Assembly: GCF_051401765.1 (NCBI RefSeq)
Contig: NW_027480450.1
Span: 558,001 to 622,000 of the forward strand
DNA length: 64,000 nucleotides
Origin: Calliopsis andreniformis
Taxonomy: Eukaryota; Arthropoda; Insecta; Hymenoptera; Andrenidae
Direction: 5' to 3'
Position 1 is the first letter of the stretch. Every line of letters starts with the position of its first letter. Positions 26,707-40,005 of the stretch are shown here, one piece after another. Under the pieces are notes generated by a model. That model was given only the letters and a program-made list of their open reading frames with translations, ran no database searches and had not been told where the DNA came from. The position numbers and the translations under genes are program-made.

Positions 26707-26847
26707 CAACAATCAGTTGTCAAATCCTCAATCCTCAGTAGAATATCATCAATCCACAGTTTTCAATACCCAATACTCAATCTGCAATCTTCAAATCTCT
26801 ATCCACAAACATCAATTCTCATCATTCAACCCTCAACACTCAGTCCC
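26707..26847 (+). repeat. L2 diverged block, type a
   Basis: Type a with the octamer, matching 2,184. Confidence 0.9.
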
Positions 26848-27456
26848 CAATCCTCAATCTTCAATCCTCAATCCTCAATCCTCAACCCTCTATCCTCAAT
26901 CCTCAATCCTCAGTCCTCAGTCCTCAAACCTCAATCCTCAATTCTCAATACTCAATCCTCAATCCTCAATACTCAATCCCCAATCCTCAATCTTCAATCC
27001 TCAATACTCAATCCTCAACCCTCAATCCTCATTCTTCAATCCTCAATACCCAATCCTCAATCTTCAATCCTCAATCCTCAATCCTCAATTCTCAATCCTC
27101 ATTCCTCAATCCACATTCTTCAATCCTCCATACCCAATACTCAATCTTCAATCCTCAATCCTCAACCCTCAATTCTCAATCCTCAATCCTCAATCGTCAG
27201 GCTTCAATCCTCAATACTCAATCTTCAATACTTCAACCTCAATACTCAATCCTCAATCCTCAATCCTCAATCGTCAGGCTTCAATCCTCAATACTCAATC
27301 TTCAATCGTCAATCGTCAATCCTCATTCCTCAGTCCTCATTCTTCAATCCTCCATACCCAGTCCTCAATCTTCAATACTCAATCCTCAATCCTCAGTCCT
27401 CAAACCTCAAACCTGAATCCTCAATCCTGAATCCTCAATCTTCAGACCTCAGTCCT

Positions 27457-27596
27457 CAACAATCAGTTGTCAATTCTCAATCCTCAATAGAATATCATCA
27501 ATTCACAGTTTTCAATACCCAATACTCAATCAGCAATCTTCAAATGTCTATCCACAAACATCAATCCTCATCATTCAACCCTCAACACTCAGTCCC
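27457..27596 (+). repeat. L2 diverged block, type b
   Basis: Type b, 750 bp after type a, as at 2,184/2,934. Confidence 0.9.
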
Positions 27597-28171
27597 CAAT
27601 CCTCAATCTTCAATCCTCAATCCTCAATCCTCAATCCTCAATCATCAACCTTCAACCCTCAATACTCAATCTTCAATCCTCCATCCTCAATCCTCAATCA
27701 TCAATCCTCAATCCTCAATCGTCTGGCTTCAATCCTCAATACTCAATCTTCAATCCTCAATCCTCAATCCTCATTCCTCAATCCTGATTCTTCAATCCTC
27801 CATACCCAATCCTCAATCTTCAGTCCTCAATACTCAATCCTCAATTCTCGATCCTCAATCCTCACTCCTCAGTCCTCAAACATCAATCCTCAACCCTCAG
27901 CCCTCATCCTCAATCCTCAATCCTCAATCTTCAATCCTCAATCCTCAATACTCAATCCCCAATCCTCAATCTTCAATCCTCAATACTCAATCTTCAATCC
28001 TCAATCCTCAATCATCAATCCTCAATCCTCAATCTTCAATCTTCAATCCTCAATATTCAATATTCAATCCTCAATCCTCAATCCTCAATCCTCAAAACTC
28101 AATCCGCAGTCCTCAATCCTCAATCCTCAATACTCAACCATCAATCCTCAATTCTCAATACACAATAGAAC

Positions 28172-28189
28172 ATCCTGAATTCTCAGGAT
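28172..28189. repeat. L1 inverted repeat, type beta variant
   Basis: Type beta, with C in place of T just before the left arm and CAACGCT CAATATT downstream. That downstream string is shared with 46,947, 48,623 and 53,043. Confidence 0.92.
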
Positions 28190-29607
28190 TCAATACTCAA
28201 ACCTCAACGCTCAATATTCAGCCCTCATCCTCAATCCTCAATCCTCAATCCTCAATCCTCGATCCTCAATACCAATCCTCATTACTCAATCTTCAATCCT
28301 CAATCCTCAATCCTCAATCCTCAATCCTCAATCCTCAATCCTCAGTAATCAATCCTCAATCTTCAATACTCAATCGTCAATCCTCAGTCCTCAATCCTCA
28401 ATCCTCAATCCTCGATCCTCAAACCTCAATCCTCAACCCTCAGCCCTCATCCTCAATTCTCAATTCTCAATTCTCTATCCTCAATCCTCAATCCTTAATC
28501 TTCAATCCTCAATAATCAATCTCCAATCCTGGATACTCAATCCCAAATCCTCAATGCTTAATCCTCAACCTTGAACCCTCAATCCCCAGTCCTCAATCTT
28601 CAATCCTCAATGCTCAATCCTCAATCCTCAATCCTCAATCCTCAGTAATCAATCCTCAATCTTTAATTCTCAATCCTCAATACTCAATCCTAAATCGTCA
28701 ATCCTCAATCCCCAATCTTCAATCTTCAAACCTCAATCCTCAATCCTCAATCCTGAATCCTCAATCTTCAATCCTCAATACTCAATCTTCCATCCTCAAT
28801 CCTCAATCCTCAATCCTCAATCCTCAATCCTGAATGCCCAAACTTCAATCCTCAATACACAGTCTTCAATCCTCAATCCTCAATGCTCAATCCACAATCC
28901 TCATTCTTCAATCCCCAATCCTCAATCGTCAGGCTTCAATCCTCAATCCTCAATCCCCAATCCTCAATCGTCAGGCTTCAATCCTCAATACTCAATCTTC
29001 AATCCTCAATCCTCAATCCTCATTCCTCAATCCTCATTCTTTAATCCTCCATACCCAATCCTCAATCTTCAATCCTCAATCCTCAATCTTCAGTTCTCAA
29101 TCCTCAATCCTCAGTCCTCAGTCCTCAAACCTCAATCCTCAACCCTCAGCCCTCATCCTCAATCCTCAATCCTCAATCCTCAATCCTGAATCCTCAATCT
29201 TCAATCCTCAATACTCAATCTTCCATCCTCAATCCTCAATCCTCAATCCTCAATCCTCAATCCTCAATGCCCAAACTTCAATCCTCAATACACAGTCTTC
29301 AATCCTCAATCCTCAATGCTCAATCCACAATCCTCATTCTTCAATCCTCAATACCCAATCCTCAATCTTCAATCCTCAATCCTGAATCCTCAATTCTCAA
29401 TACTCAATCCTCAATCCTCATACCTCGAACATCAATACTCTACCCTCAGTCCTCGTTCTCAATCCACAACAATCAATCCTCAATCCTCAATCTTCAATCA
29501 TCAATATTCAATCTTCAGTCCTCAATCCTCAATCCTCAACCCTCAATCCTCAATCCTCAATGTTCAATACTCAAGCATCAATCCTCAATTCTCAAACTCA
29601 ATAGAAG

Positions 29608-29625
29608 ATCCTGAATTCTCAGGAT
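29608..29625. repeat. L1 inverted repeat, type gamma
   Basis: Type gamma, followed by ACATTAC as at 34,271 and 37,331. Confidence 0.92.
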
Positions 29626-30269
29626 ACATTACTCAAACCTAAACACACAACCCTCAGCCCTCATCCTCAATCCTCAATCCTCAATCCTCAATCCTCAATT
29701 CTCAATCCTCAATCCTCAGTCCTCAGTCCTCAAACCTCAATCCTCAATTCTCAATACTCAATCCTCAATCCTCAATACTCAATCCCCAATCCACAATCTT
29801 CAATCCTCAATACTCAATCCTCAACCCTCAATCCTCATTCTTCAATCCTCAATACCCAATCCTCAATCTTCAATCCTCAATCCTCAATCCTCAATTCTCA
29901 ATACTCAATCCTCAATCCTCAGACCTCAATCCTCAATCTTCAATCCTCAATACTCAATCTTCAATCCTCAATCCTCAATCCTCAATCCTCAATCCTCATT
30001 CTTCAATCCTCAACACCCAATCGTCAATCTTCAATCCTCAATCCTCAATCCTCAATTCTCAATCCTCAATCCTCAGTCCTCAGACCTCAAACATCAATAC
30101 TCAACCCTCAGTCCTCGTCCTCAATCCACAACCCTCAATCCTCGATCCTCAGTCTTCAATCATCAATATTCAACATTCAATACTCAATCCTCAATCCTCA
30201 ATACTCAATCCTCAATCCTCAATCCTCAATACTCAACCATCAATCCTCAATTCTCAAACTCAATAGAAA

Positions 30270-30287
30270 ATCCTGAATTCTCAGGAT
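30270..30287. repeat. L1 inverted repeat, type alpha
   Basis: Type alpha. Confidence 0.92.
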
Positions 30288-31210
30288 TCAATACTCAAAC
30301 CTCAACACACAACCCTCAGCCCTCATCCTCAATCCTCAATCCTCAATCCTCAATCTTCAATCCTCAATACTCAATCTTCCATCCTCAATCCTCAATCCTC
30401 AACCCTCAATCCTCAATCCTCAATGCCCAAACTTCAATCCTCAATACACAGTCTTCAATCCTCAATCCTCAATGCTCAATCCACAATCCTCATTCTTCAA
30501 TCCTCAATACCCAATCCTCAATCTTCAATCCTCAATCCTCAATCCTCAATTCTCAATACTCAATCCTCAATCCTCAGACCTCAATCCTCAATCTTCAATC
30601 CTCAATACTCAATCTTCAATCCTCAATCCTCAATCCTCAATCCTCAATCCTCATTCTTCAGTCCTCAACTCCCAATCGTCAATCTTCAACCCTCATTCCT
30701 CAATCCTCAATTCTCAATCCTCAATCCTCAATCGTCAGACCTCAAACATCAATACTCAACCCTCAGTCCTCGTCCTCAATCCACAACCCTCAATCCTCGA
30801 TCCTCAGTCTTCAATCATCAATATTCAACATTCAATCCTCAATCCTCGATCCTCAATACTCAATCCTCAATCCTCAATCCTCAATACCCAATCCTCAATC
30901 TTCAATCCTCAATCCTCAATCCTCAATTCTCAGTACTCAATCCTCAATTTTCAATCCTCAATCCTCAATCCTCAATCCTCAATCCTCAATCTTCAACCCT
31001 CAATACTCAATCTTCAATCCTCCATCTTCAATCCTCAATCCTCAATCCTCAATCCTCAATCGTCTGGCTTCAATCCTCAATACTCAATCTTCAACCTTCA
31101 ACCCTCAATCCTCAACACTCAATCCTCAATCCTCAATCCTCAATCCTCAAACCTCAAACCTCATACCTGAATACTCAATCCTGAATCCTCAATCTTCAGA
31201 ACTCAGTCCT

Positions 31211-31350
31211 CAACAATCAGTTGTCAATTCTCAATTCTCAATAGAATATCATCAACTCACAGTTTTCAATACCCAATACTGAATCTGCAATCTTCAAATC
31301 TCTATCCACAAACATCAATTCTCATCATTCAACACTCAACACTCAGTCCC
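31211..31350 (+). repeat. L2 diverged block, type d
   Basis: Type d has two CAATTCT units in a row, CAACTCA, and GAATCTG after CAATACT. Confidence 0.9.
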
Positions 31351-32056
31351 CAATCCTCAATCTTCAATCCTCAATCCTCAATCCTCAATCATCAATCCTC
31401 AATCTTCAATCCTCCACCCTAAATCCTCAATCCTCAATACTCAATCCTCAATCGTCAGGCTTCAATCCTCAATACTCAAGCTTCAATACTTCATCCTCAA
31501 TCCTCATTCCTCAATCCACATTCTTCAATCCTCCATACCCAATCCTCAATCTTCAATCCTCAATCCTCAATCCTCAGTCCTCAAACCTCAATCCTCAACC
31601 CTCAGCCCTCATCCTCAATCCTCAATCCTCAATCTTCAATCCTCAATCCTCAATCCTCAATCGTCAGGCTTCAATCCTCAATACTCAATCTTCAATACTT
31701 CAACCTCAATACTCAATCCTCAATCCTCAATACTCAATCGTCAGGCTTCAATCCTCAATACTCAATCTTCAATCCTCAATCGTCAATCCTCATTCCTCAA
31801 TCCTCATTCTTCAATCCTCCATACCCAGTCCTCAATCTTCAAACCTCAATCCTCAATCCTCAGTCCACAAACCTCAAACCTGAATCCTCAATCCTGAATC
31901 CTCAATCGTCTGGCTTCAATCCTCAATACTCAATCTTCAACCTTCAACCCTCAATCCTCAACCCTCAATCCTCAATCCTCAATCCTCAATCCTCAGACCT
32001 CAAACCTCATACCTGAATACTCAATCCTGAATCCTCAATCTTCAGAACTCAGTCCT
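31211..32056 (+). repeat. 846-bp subunit of the right-hand HOR family
   Basis: It is defined by two type-d L2 blocks spaced 846 bp (31,211 and 32,057). The same spacing recurs at 35,219/36,065 and 38,279/39,125. One CATCCT hexamer lies inside, so 846 = 121x7 - 1. From about 30.5 to 32.3 kb the sequence matches 34.5-36.3 kb at offset 4,008. Confidence 0.85.
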
Positions 32057-32196
32057 CAACAATCAGTTGTCAATTCTCAATTCTCAATAGAATATCATCA
32101 ACTCACAGTTTTCAATACCCAATACTGAATCTGCAATCTTCAAATCTCTATCCACAAACATCAATTCTCATCATTCAACACTCAACACTCAGTCCC
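32057..32196 (+). repeat. L2 diverged block, type d
   Basis: Type d, 846 bp on. Confidence 0.9.
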
Positions 32197-32574
32197 CAAT
32201 CCTCAATCTTCAATCCTCAATCCTCAATCCTCAATCATCAATCCTCAATCTTCAATCCTCCACCCTAAATCCTCAATCCTCAATCCTCAATCCTCAATCC
32301 TCATTCTTCAATCCTCAACACCCAATCGTCAATCTTCAATCCTCAATCCTCAATCCTCAATTCTCAATCCTCAATCCTCAGTCCTCAGACCTCAAACATC
32401 AATACTCAACCCTCAGTCCTCGTCCTCAATCCACAACCCTCAATCCTCGATCCTCAGTCTTCAATCATCAATATTCAACATTCAATACTCAATCCTCAAT
32501 CCTCAATACTCAATCCTCAATCCTCAATCCTCAATACTCAACCATCAATCCTCAATTCTCAAACTCAATAGAAA

Positions 32575-32592
32575 ATCCTGAATTCTCAGGAT
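32575..32592. repeat. L1 inverted repeat, type alpha
   Basis: Type alpha, 2,305 bp after 30,270. Confidence 0.92.
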
Positions 32593-34270
32593 TCAATACT
32601 CAAACCTCAACACACAACCCTCAGCCCTCATCCTCAATCCTCAATCCTCAATCCTCAATCTTCAATCCTCAATACTCAATCTTCCATCCTCAATCCTCAA
32701 TCCTCAACCCTCAATCCTCAATCCTCAATGCCCAAACTTCAATCCTCAATACACAGTCTTCAATCCTCAATCCTCAATGCTCAATCCACAATCCTCATTC
32801 TTCAATCCTCAATACCCAATCCTCAACCTTCAATCCTCAATACTCCATTCTCAATCCTCAATCCTCAATCCCCAATCCTCAATCGTCAGGCTTCAATCCT
32901 CAATACTCAATCTTCAATCCTCAATCCTCAATCCTCATTCCTCAATCCTCATTCTTTAATCCTCCATACCCAATCCTCAATCTTCAATCCTCAATCCTCA
33001 ATCTTCAGTTCTCAATCCTCAATCCTCAGTCCTCAGTCCTCAAACCTCAATCCTCAACCCTCAGCCCTCATCCTCAATCCTCAATCCTCAATCCTCAATC
33101 CTGAATCCTCAATCTTCAATCCTCAATACTCAATCTTCCATCCTCAATCCTCAATCCTCAATCCTCAATCCTCAATCCTCAATGCCCAAACTTCAATCCT
33201 CAATACACAGTCTTCAATTCTCAATCCTCAATGCTCAATCCACAATCCTCATTCTTCAATCCTCAATACCCAATCCTCAATCTTCAATCCTCAATCCTGA
33301 ATCCTCAATTCTCAATACTCAATCCTCAATCCTCATACCTCGAACATCAATACTCTACCCTCAGTCCTCGTTCTCAATCCACAACAATCAATCCTCAATC
33401 CTCAATCTTCAATCATCAATATTCAATCTTCAGTCCTCAATCCTCAATCCTCAACCCTCAATCCTCAATCCTCAATGTTCAATCCGCAATACACAATCCT
33501 CAACCTTCAATCCTCAATACTCCATCCTCAATCCTCAATCCTCAATCCTCAATCCTCAATCGTCAGGCTTCAATCCTCAATACTCAATCCTCAATCCTCA
33601 ATCCTCAATCCTCAATCATCAATCCTCAATACTCTGTCTTCAATCCTCAATCCTCAATCCTCAATCCTCAATGCTCAATCCTCAATCGTCAATCCTCAAC
33701 CCTCAACCTTCAATCCTCAATACTCAATCTGCAATCCTCAATCCTCAATCCTCAACACTCAATCCTCATTCTTCAATCCTCAATAACCAATCCTCAATCT
33801 TCAATCCTCAATCCTCAATCGTCAATTCTCAATCCTCAATCCTCAATCCTCAGACCTCAATCCTCAATCATCAATCCTCAATACTCAATCTTCAATCCTC
33901 AATCCTCAATCCTCAATCCTCAATCCTCATTCTTCAATACTCAACACCCAGTCCTCAATCTTCAATCCTCAATCCTCAATCCTCAATTCTGAACACTCAA
34001 TCCTCAATCCTCAATCTTCAATCCTCAATCCTCAATCCTCAATCCTCAATCCTGAATTCTCAATCCTCAATCCTCAATCCTCAGACCTCAAACATCAATA
34101 CTCAACCCTCAGTCCTCGTCCTCAATCCACAACCCTCAATCCTCGATCCTCAATATTCAATCATCAATATTCAATATTCAATCCTCAATCCTCAATCCTC
34201 AATACTCAGTCCTCAATCCTCAATCCTCAATACTCAAGCATCAATCCTCAATTCTCAAACTCAATAGAAG

Positions 34271-34288
34271 ATCCTGAATTCTCAGGAT
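34271..34288. repeat. L1 inverted repeat, type gamma
   Basis: Type gamma, in 3,060-bp copy A. A second EcoRI site without the arms lies 218 bp upstream, at about 34,054. Confidence 0.92.
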
Positions 34289-35218
34289 ACATTACTCAAA
34301 CCTAAACACACAACCCTCAGCCCTCATCCTCAATCCTCAATCCTCAATCCTCAATCCTCAATTCTCAATCCTCAATCCTCAGACCTCAGTCCTCAAACCT
34401 CAATCCTCAATTCTCAATACTCAATCCTCAATCCTCAATACTCAATCCCCAATCCACAATCTTGAATCCTCAATACTCAATCCTCAACCCTCAATCCTCA
34501 TTCTTCAATCCTCAATACCCAATCCTCAATCTTCAATCCTCAATCCTCAATCCTCAATTCTCAATACTCAATCCTCAATCCTCAGACCTCAATCCTCAAT
34601 CTTCAATCCTCAATACTCAATCTTCAATCCTCAATCCTCAATCCTCAATCCTCAATCCTCATTCTTCAGTCCTCAACTCCCAATCGTCAATCTTCAACCC
34701 TCATTCCTCAATCCTCAATTCTCAATCCTCAATCCTCAATCGTCAGACCTCAAACATCAATACTCAACCCTCAGTCCTCGTCCTCAATCCACAACCCTCA
34801 ATCCTCGATCCTCAGTCTTCAATCATCAATATTCAACATTCAATCCTCAATCCTCGATCCTCAATACTCAATCCTCAATCCTCAATCCTCAATACCCAAT
34901 CCTCAATCTTCAATCCTCAATCCTCAATCCTCAATTCTCAGTACTCAATCCTCAATTTTCAATCCTCAATCCTCAATCCTCAATCCTCAATCCTCAATCT
35001 TCAACCCTCAATACTCAATCTTCAATCCTCCATCTTCAATCCTCAATCCTCAATCCTCAATCCTCAATCGTCTGGCTTCAATCCTCAATACTCAATCTTC
35101 AACCTTCAACCCTCAATCCTCAACACTCAATCCTCAATCCTCAATCCTCAATCCTCAAACCTCAAACCTCATACCTGAATACTCAATCCTGAATCCTCAA
35201 TCTTCAGAACTCAGTCCT

Positions 35219-35358
35219 CAACAATCAGTTGTCAATTCTCAATTCTCAATAGAATATCATCAACTCACAGTTTTCAATACCCAATACTGAATCTGCAATC
35301 TTCAAATCTCTATCCACAAACATCAATTCTCATCATTCAACACTCAACACTCAGTCCC
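35219..35358 (+). repeat. L2 diverged block, type d
   Basis: Type d, 3,060-bp copy A. Confidence 0.9.
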
Positions 35359-36064
35359 CAATCCTCAATCTTCAATCCTCAATCCTCAATCCTCAATCAT
35401 CAATCCTCAATCTTCAATCCTCCACCCTAAATCCTCAATCCTCAATACTCAATCCTCAATCGTCAGGCTTCAATCCTCAATACTCAAGCTTCAATACTTC
35501 ATCCTCAATCCTCATTCCTCAATCCACATTCTTCAATCCTCCATACCCAATCCTCAATCTTCAATCCTCAATCCTCAATCCTCAGTCCTCAAACCTCAAT
35601 CCTCAACCCTCAGCCCTCATCCTCAATCCTCAATCCTCAATCTTCAATCCTCAATCCTCAATCCTCAATCGTCAGGCTTCAATCCTCAATACTCAATCTT
35701 CAATACTTCAACCTCAATACTCAATCCTCAATCCTCAATACTCAATCGTCAGGCTTCAATCCTCAATACTCAATCTTCAATCCTCAATCGTCAATCCTCA
35801 TTCCTCAATCCTCATTCTTCAATCCTCCATACCCAGTCCTCAATCTTCAAACCTCAATCCTCAATCCTCAGTCCACAAACCTCAAACCTGAATCCTCAAT
35901 CCTGAATCCTCAATCGTCTGGCTTCAATCCTCAATACTCAATCTTCAACCTTCAACCCTCAATCCTCAACCCTCAATCCTCAATCCTCAATCCTCAATCC
36001 TCAGACCTCAAACCTCATACCTGAATACTCAATCCTGAATCCTCAATCTTCAGAACTCAGTCCT

Positions 36065-36204
36065 CAACAATCAGTTGTCAATTCTCAATTCTCAATAGAA
36101 TATCATCAACTCACAGTTTTCAATACCCAATACTGAATCTGCAATCTTCAAATCTCTATCCACAAACATCAATTCTCATCATTCAACACTCAACACTCAG
36201 TCCC
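36065..36204 (+). repeat. L2 diverged block, type d
   Basis: Type d, 3,060-bp copy A, second subunit. Confidence 0.9.
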
Positions 36205-37330
36205 CAATCCTCAATCTTCAATCCTCAATCCTCAATCCTCAATCATCAATCCTCAATCTTCAATCCTCCACCCTAAATCCTCAATCCTCAATCCTCAATC
36301 CTCAATCGTCAGGCTTCAATCCTCAATACTCAAGCTTCAATACTTCATCCTCAATCCTCATTCCTCAATCCACATTCTTCAATCCTCCATACCCAATCCT
36401 CAATCTTCAATCCTCAATCCTCAATCCTCAATTCTCAATCCTCAGTCCTCTGTCCTCAGTCCTCAAACCTCAATCCTCAACCCTCAGCCCTCATCCTCAA
36501 TCCTCAATCCTCAATCTTCAATCCTCAATCCTCAATCCTCAATCGTCAGGCTTCAATCCTCAATACTCAATCTTCAATACTTCAACCTCAATACTCAATC
36601 CTCAATCCTCAATCCTCAATCGTCAGGCTTCAATCCTCAATACTCAATCCTCAATCCTCAATCCTCAATCCTCAATCATCAATCCTCAATACTCTGTCTT
36701 CAATCCTCAATCCTCAATCCTCAATCCTCAATGCTCAATCCTCAATCGTCAATCCTCAACCCTCAACCTTCAATCCTCAATACTCAATCTGCAATCCTCA
36801 ATCCTCAATCCTCAACACTCAATCCTCATTCTTCAATCCTCAATAACCAATCCTCAATCTTCAATCCTCAATCCTCAATCGTCAATTCTCAATCCTCAAT
36901 CCTCAATCCTCAGACCTCAATCCTCAATCATCAATCCTCAATACTCAATCTTCAATCCTCAATCCTCAATCCTCAATCCTCAATCCTCATTCTTCAATAC
37001 TCAACACCCAGTCCTCAATCTTCAATCCTCAATCCTCAATCCTCAATTCTGAACACTCAATCCTCAATCCTCAATCTTCAATCCTCAATCCTCAATCCTC
37101 AATCCTCAATCCTGAATTCTCAATCCTCAATCCTCAATCCTCAGACCTCAAACATCAATACTCAACCCTCAGTCCTCGTCCTCAATCCACAACCCTCAAT
37201 CCTCGATCCTCAATATTCAATCATCAATATTCAATATTCAATCCTCAATCCTCAATCCTCAATACTCAGTCCTCAATCCTCAATCCTCAATACTCAAGCA
37301 TCAATCCTCAATTCTCAAACTCAATAGAAG

Positions 37331-37348
37331 ATCCTGAATTCTCAGGAT
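37331..37348. repeat. L1 inverted repeat, type gamma
   Basis: Type gamma, in 3,060-bp copy B. No L1 copy is seen in the next 5.1 kb. Confidence 0.92.
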
Positions 37349-38278
37349 ACATTACTCAAACCTAAACACACAACCCTCAGCCCTCATCCTCAATCCTCAA
37401 TCCTCAATCCTCAATCCTCAATTCTCAATCCTCAATCCTCAGACCTCAGTCCTCAAACCTCAATCCTCAATTCTCAATACTCAATCCTCAATCCTCAATA
37501 CTCAATCCCCAATCCACAATCTTGAATCCTCAATACTCAATCCTCAACCCTCAATCCTCATTCTTCAATCCTCAATACCCAATCCTCAATCTTCAATCCT
37601 CAATCCTCAATCCTCAATTCTCAATACTCAATCCTCAATCCTCAGACCTCAATCCTCAATCTTCAATCCTCAATACTCAATCTTCAATCCTCAATCCTCA
37701 ATCCTCAATCCTCAATCCTCATTCTTCAGTCCTCAACTCCCAATCGTCAATCTTCAACCCTCATTCCTCAATCCTCAATTCTCAATCCTCAATCCTCAAT
37801 CGTCAGACCTCAAACATCAATACTCAACCCTCAGTCCTCGTCCTCAATCCACAACCCTCAATCCTCGATCCTCAGTCTTCAATCATCAATATTCAACATT
37901 CAATCCTCAATCCTCGATCCTCAATACTCAATCCTCAATCCTCAATCCTCAATACCCAATCCTCAATCTTCAATCCTCAATCCTCAATCCTCAATTCTCA
38001 GTACTCAATCCTCAATTTTCAATCCTCAATCCTCAATCCTCAATCCTCAATCCTCAATCTTCAACCCTCAATACTCAATCTTCAATCCTCCATCTTCAAT
38101 CCTCAATCCTCAATCCTCAATCCTCAATCGTCTGGCTTCAATCCTCAATACTCAATCTTCAACCTTCAACCCTCAATCCTCAACACTCAATCCTCAATCC
38201 TCAATCCTCAATCCTCAAACCTCAAACCTCATACCTGAATACTCAATCCTGAATCCTCAATCTTCAGAACTCAGTCCT

Positions 38279-38418
38279 CAACAATCAGTTGTCAATTCTC
38301 AATTCTCAATAGAATATCATCAACTCACAGTTTTCAATACCCAATACTGAATCTGCAATCTTCAAATCTCTATCCACAAACATCAATTCTCATCATTCAA
38401 CACTCAACACTCAGTCCC
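38279..38418 (+). repeat. L2 diverged block, type d
   Basis: Type d, 3,060-bp copy B. Confidence 0.9.
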
Positions 38419-39124
38419 CAATCCTCAATCTTCAATCCTCAATCCTCAATCCTCAATCATCAATCCTCAATCTTCAATCCTCCACCCTAAATCCTCAATC
38501 CTCAATACTCAATCCTCAATCGTCAGGCTTCAATCCTCAATACTCAAGCTTCAATACTTCATCCTCAATCCTCATTCCTCAATCCACATTCTTCAATCCT
38601 CCATACCCAATCCTCAATCTTCAATCCTCAATCCTCAATCCTCAGTCCTCAAACCTCAATCCTCAACCCTCAGCCCTCATCCTCAATCCTCAATCCTCAA
38701 TCTTCAATCCTCAATCCTCAATCCTCAATCGTCAGGCTTCAATCCTCAATACTCAATCTTCAATACTTCAACCTCAATACTCAATCCTCAATCCTCAATA
38801 CTCAATCGTCAGGCTTCAATCCTCAATACTCAATCTTCAATCCTCAATCGTCAATCCTCATTCCTCAATCCTCATTCTTCAATCCTCCATACCCAGTCCT
38901 CAATCTTCAAACCTCAATCCTCAATCCTCAGTCCACAAACCTCAAACCTGAATCCTCAATCCTGAATCCTCAATCGTCTGGCTTCAATCCTCAATACTCA
39001 ATCTTCAACCTTCAACCCTCAATCCTCAACCCTCAATCCTCAATCCTCAATCCTCAATCCTCAGACCTCAAACCTCATACCTGAATACTCAATCCTGAAT
39101 CCTCAATCTTCAGAACTCAGTCCT

Positions 39125-39264
39125 CAACAATCAGTTGTCAATTCTCAATTCTCAATAGAATATCATCAACTCACAGTTTTCAATACCCAATACTGAATCT
39201 GCAATCTTCAAATCTCTATCCACAAACATCAATTCTCATCATTCAACACTCAACACTCAGTCCC
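39125..39264 (+). repeat. L2 diverged block, type d
   Basis: Type d, 3,060-bp copy B, second subunit. Confidence 0.9.
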
Positions 39265-39865
39265 CAATCCTCAATCTTCAATCCTCAATCCTCAATCCTC
39301 AATCATCAATCCTCAATCTTCAATCCTCCACCCTAAATCCTCAATCCTCAATCCTCAATCCTCAATCGTCAGGCTTCAATCCTCAATACTCAAGCTTCAA
39401 TACTTCATCCTCAATCCTCATTCCTCAATCCACATTCTTCAATCCTCCATACCCAATCCTCAATCTTCAATCCTCAATCCTCAATCCTCAATTCTCAATC
39501 CTCAGTCCTCTGTCCTCAGTCCTCAAACCTCAATCCTCAACCCTCAGCCCTCATCCTCAATCCTCAATCCTCAATCTTCAATCCTCAATCCTCAATCCTC
39601 AATCGTCAGGCTTCAATCCTCAATACTCAATCTTCAATACTTCAACCTCAATACTCAATCCTCAATCCTCAATACTCAATCGTCAGGCTTCAATCCTCAA
39701 TACTCAATCTTCAATCCTCAATCGTCAATCCTCATTCCTCAATCCTCATTCTTCAATCCTCCATACCCAGTCCTCAATCTTCAATCCTCAATCCTCAATC
39801 CTCAGTCCACAAACCTCAAACCTGAATCCTCAATCCTGAATCCTCAATCTTCAGACCTCAGTCCT

Positions 39866-40005
39866 CAACAATCAGTTGTCAATTCTCAATCCTCAATAGA
39901 ATATCATCAATTCACAGTTTTCAATACCCAATGCTCAATCAGCAATCTTCAAATCTCTATCCACAAACATCAATTCTCATCATTCAACCCTCAACACTCA
40001 GTCCC
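39866..40005 (+). repeat. L2 diverged block, type e
   Basis: Type e has CAATTCA, then CAATGCT CAATCAG, and CAAATCT instead of CAAATGT. It lies 741 bp (106x7 - 1) after the last type d. Confidence 0.9.

Larger units (their letters stand above)
33534..36593 (+). repeat. 3,060-bp higher-order repeat, copy A
   Basis: Adjacent tandem copy of 36,594-39,653. Because 3,060 is 51 printed lines, the copies could be compared line by line; no difference was seen between 33,534-36,613 and 36,594-39,673. The breakpoints are single bases (c at 33,533 against a at 36,593; c at 36,614 against a at 39,674), leaving 20 bp of shared sequence at the junction. Six hexamers give 438x7 - 6 = 3,060. It contains L1 34,271 and L2 35,219 and 36,065. 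Confidence 0.95.
36594..39653 (+). repeat. 3,060-bp higher-order repeat, copy B
   Basis: Second copy, identical by eye to the one before, with L1 37,331 and L2 38,279 and 39,125. Either the duplication is very recent or homogenised, or it is an assembly repeat error; the sequence alone cannot decide. Confidence 0.95.

Noticed and set aside
25984..28515. Long forward open frame (843 codons) and dozens of similar ones on the + strand
   Set aside because: The repeat has no stop in any forward frame, so long open frames are expected without selection. Overlapping frames carry the same peptide motif, starts are variant ATG or TTG units, and there is no sensible start context or non-repetitive domain.
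34054..34059. EcoRI site outside L1 (also at about 37,114)
   Set aside because: It comes from a CCTGAATTCT variant without the second arm, so it is not an L1 copy.
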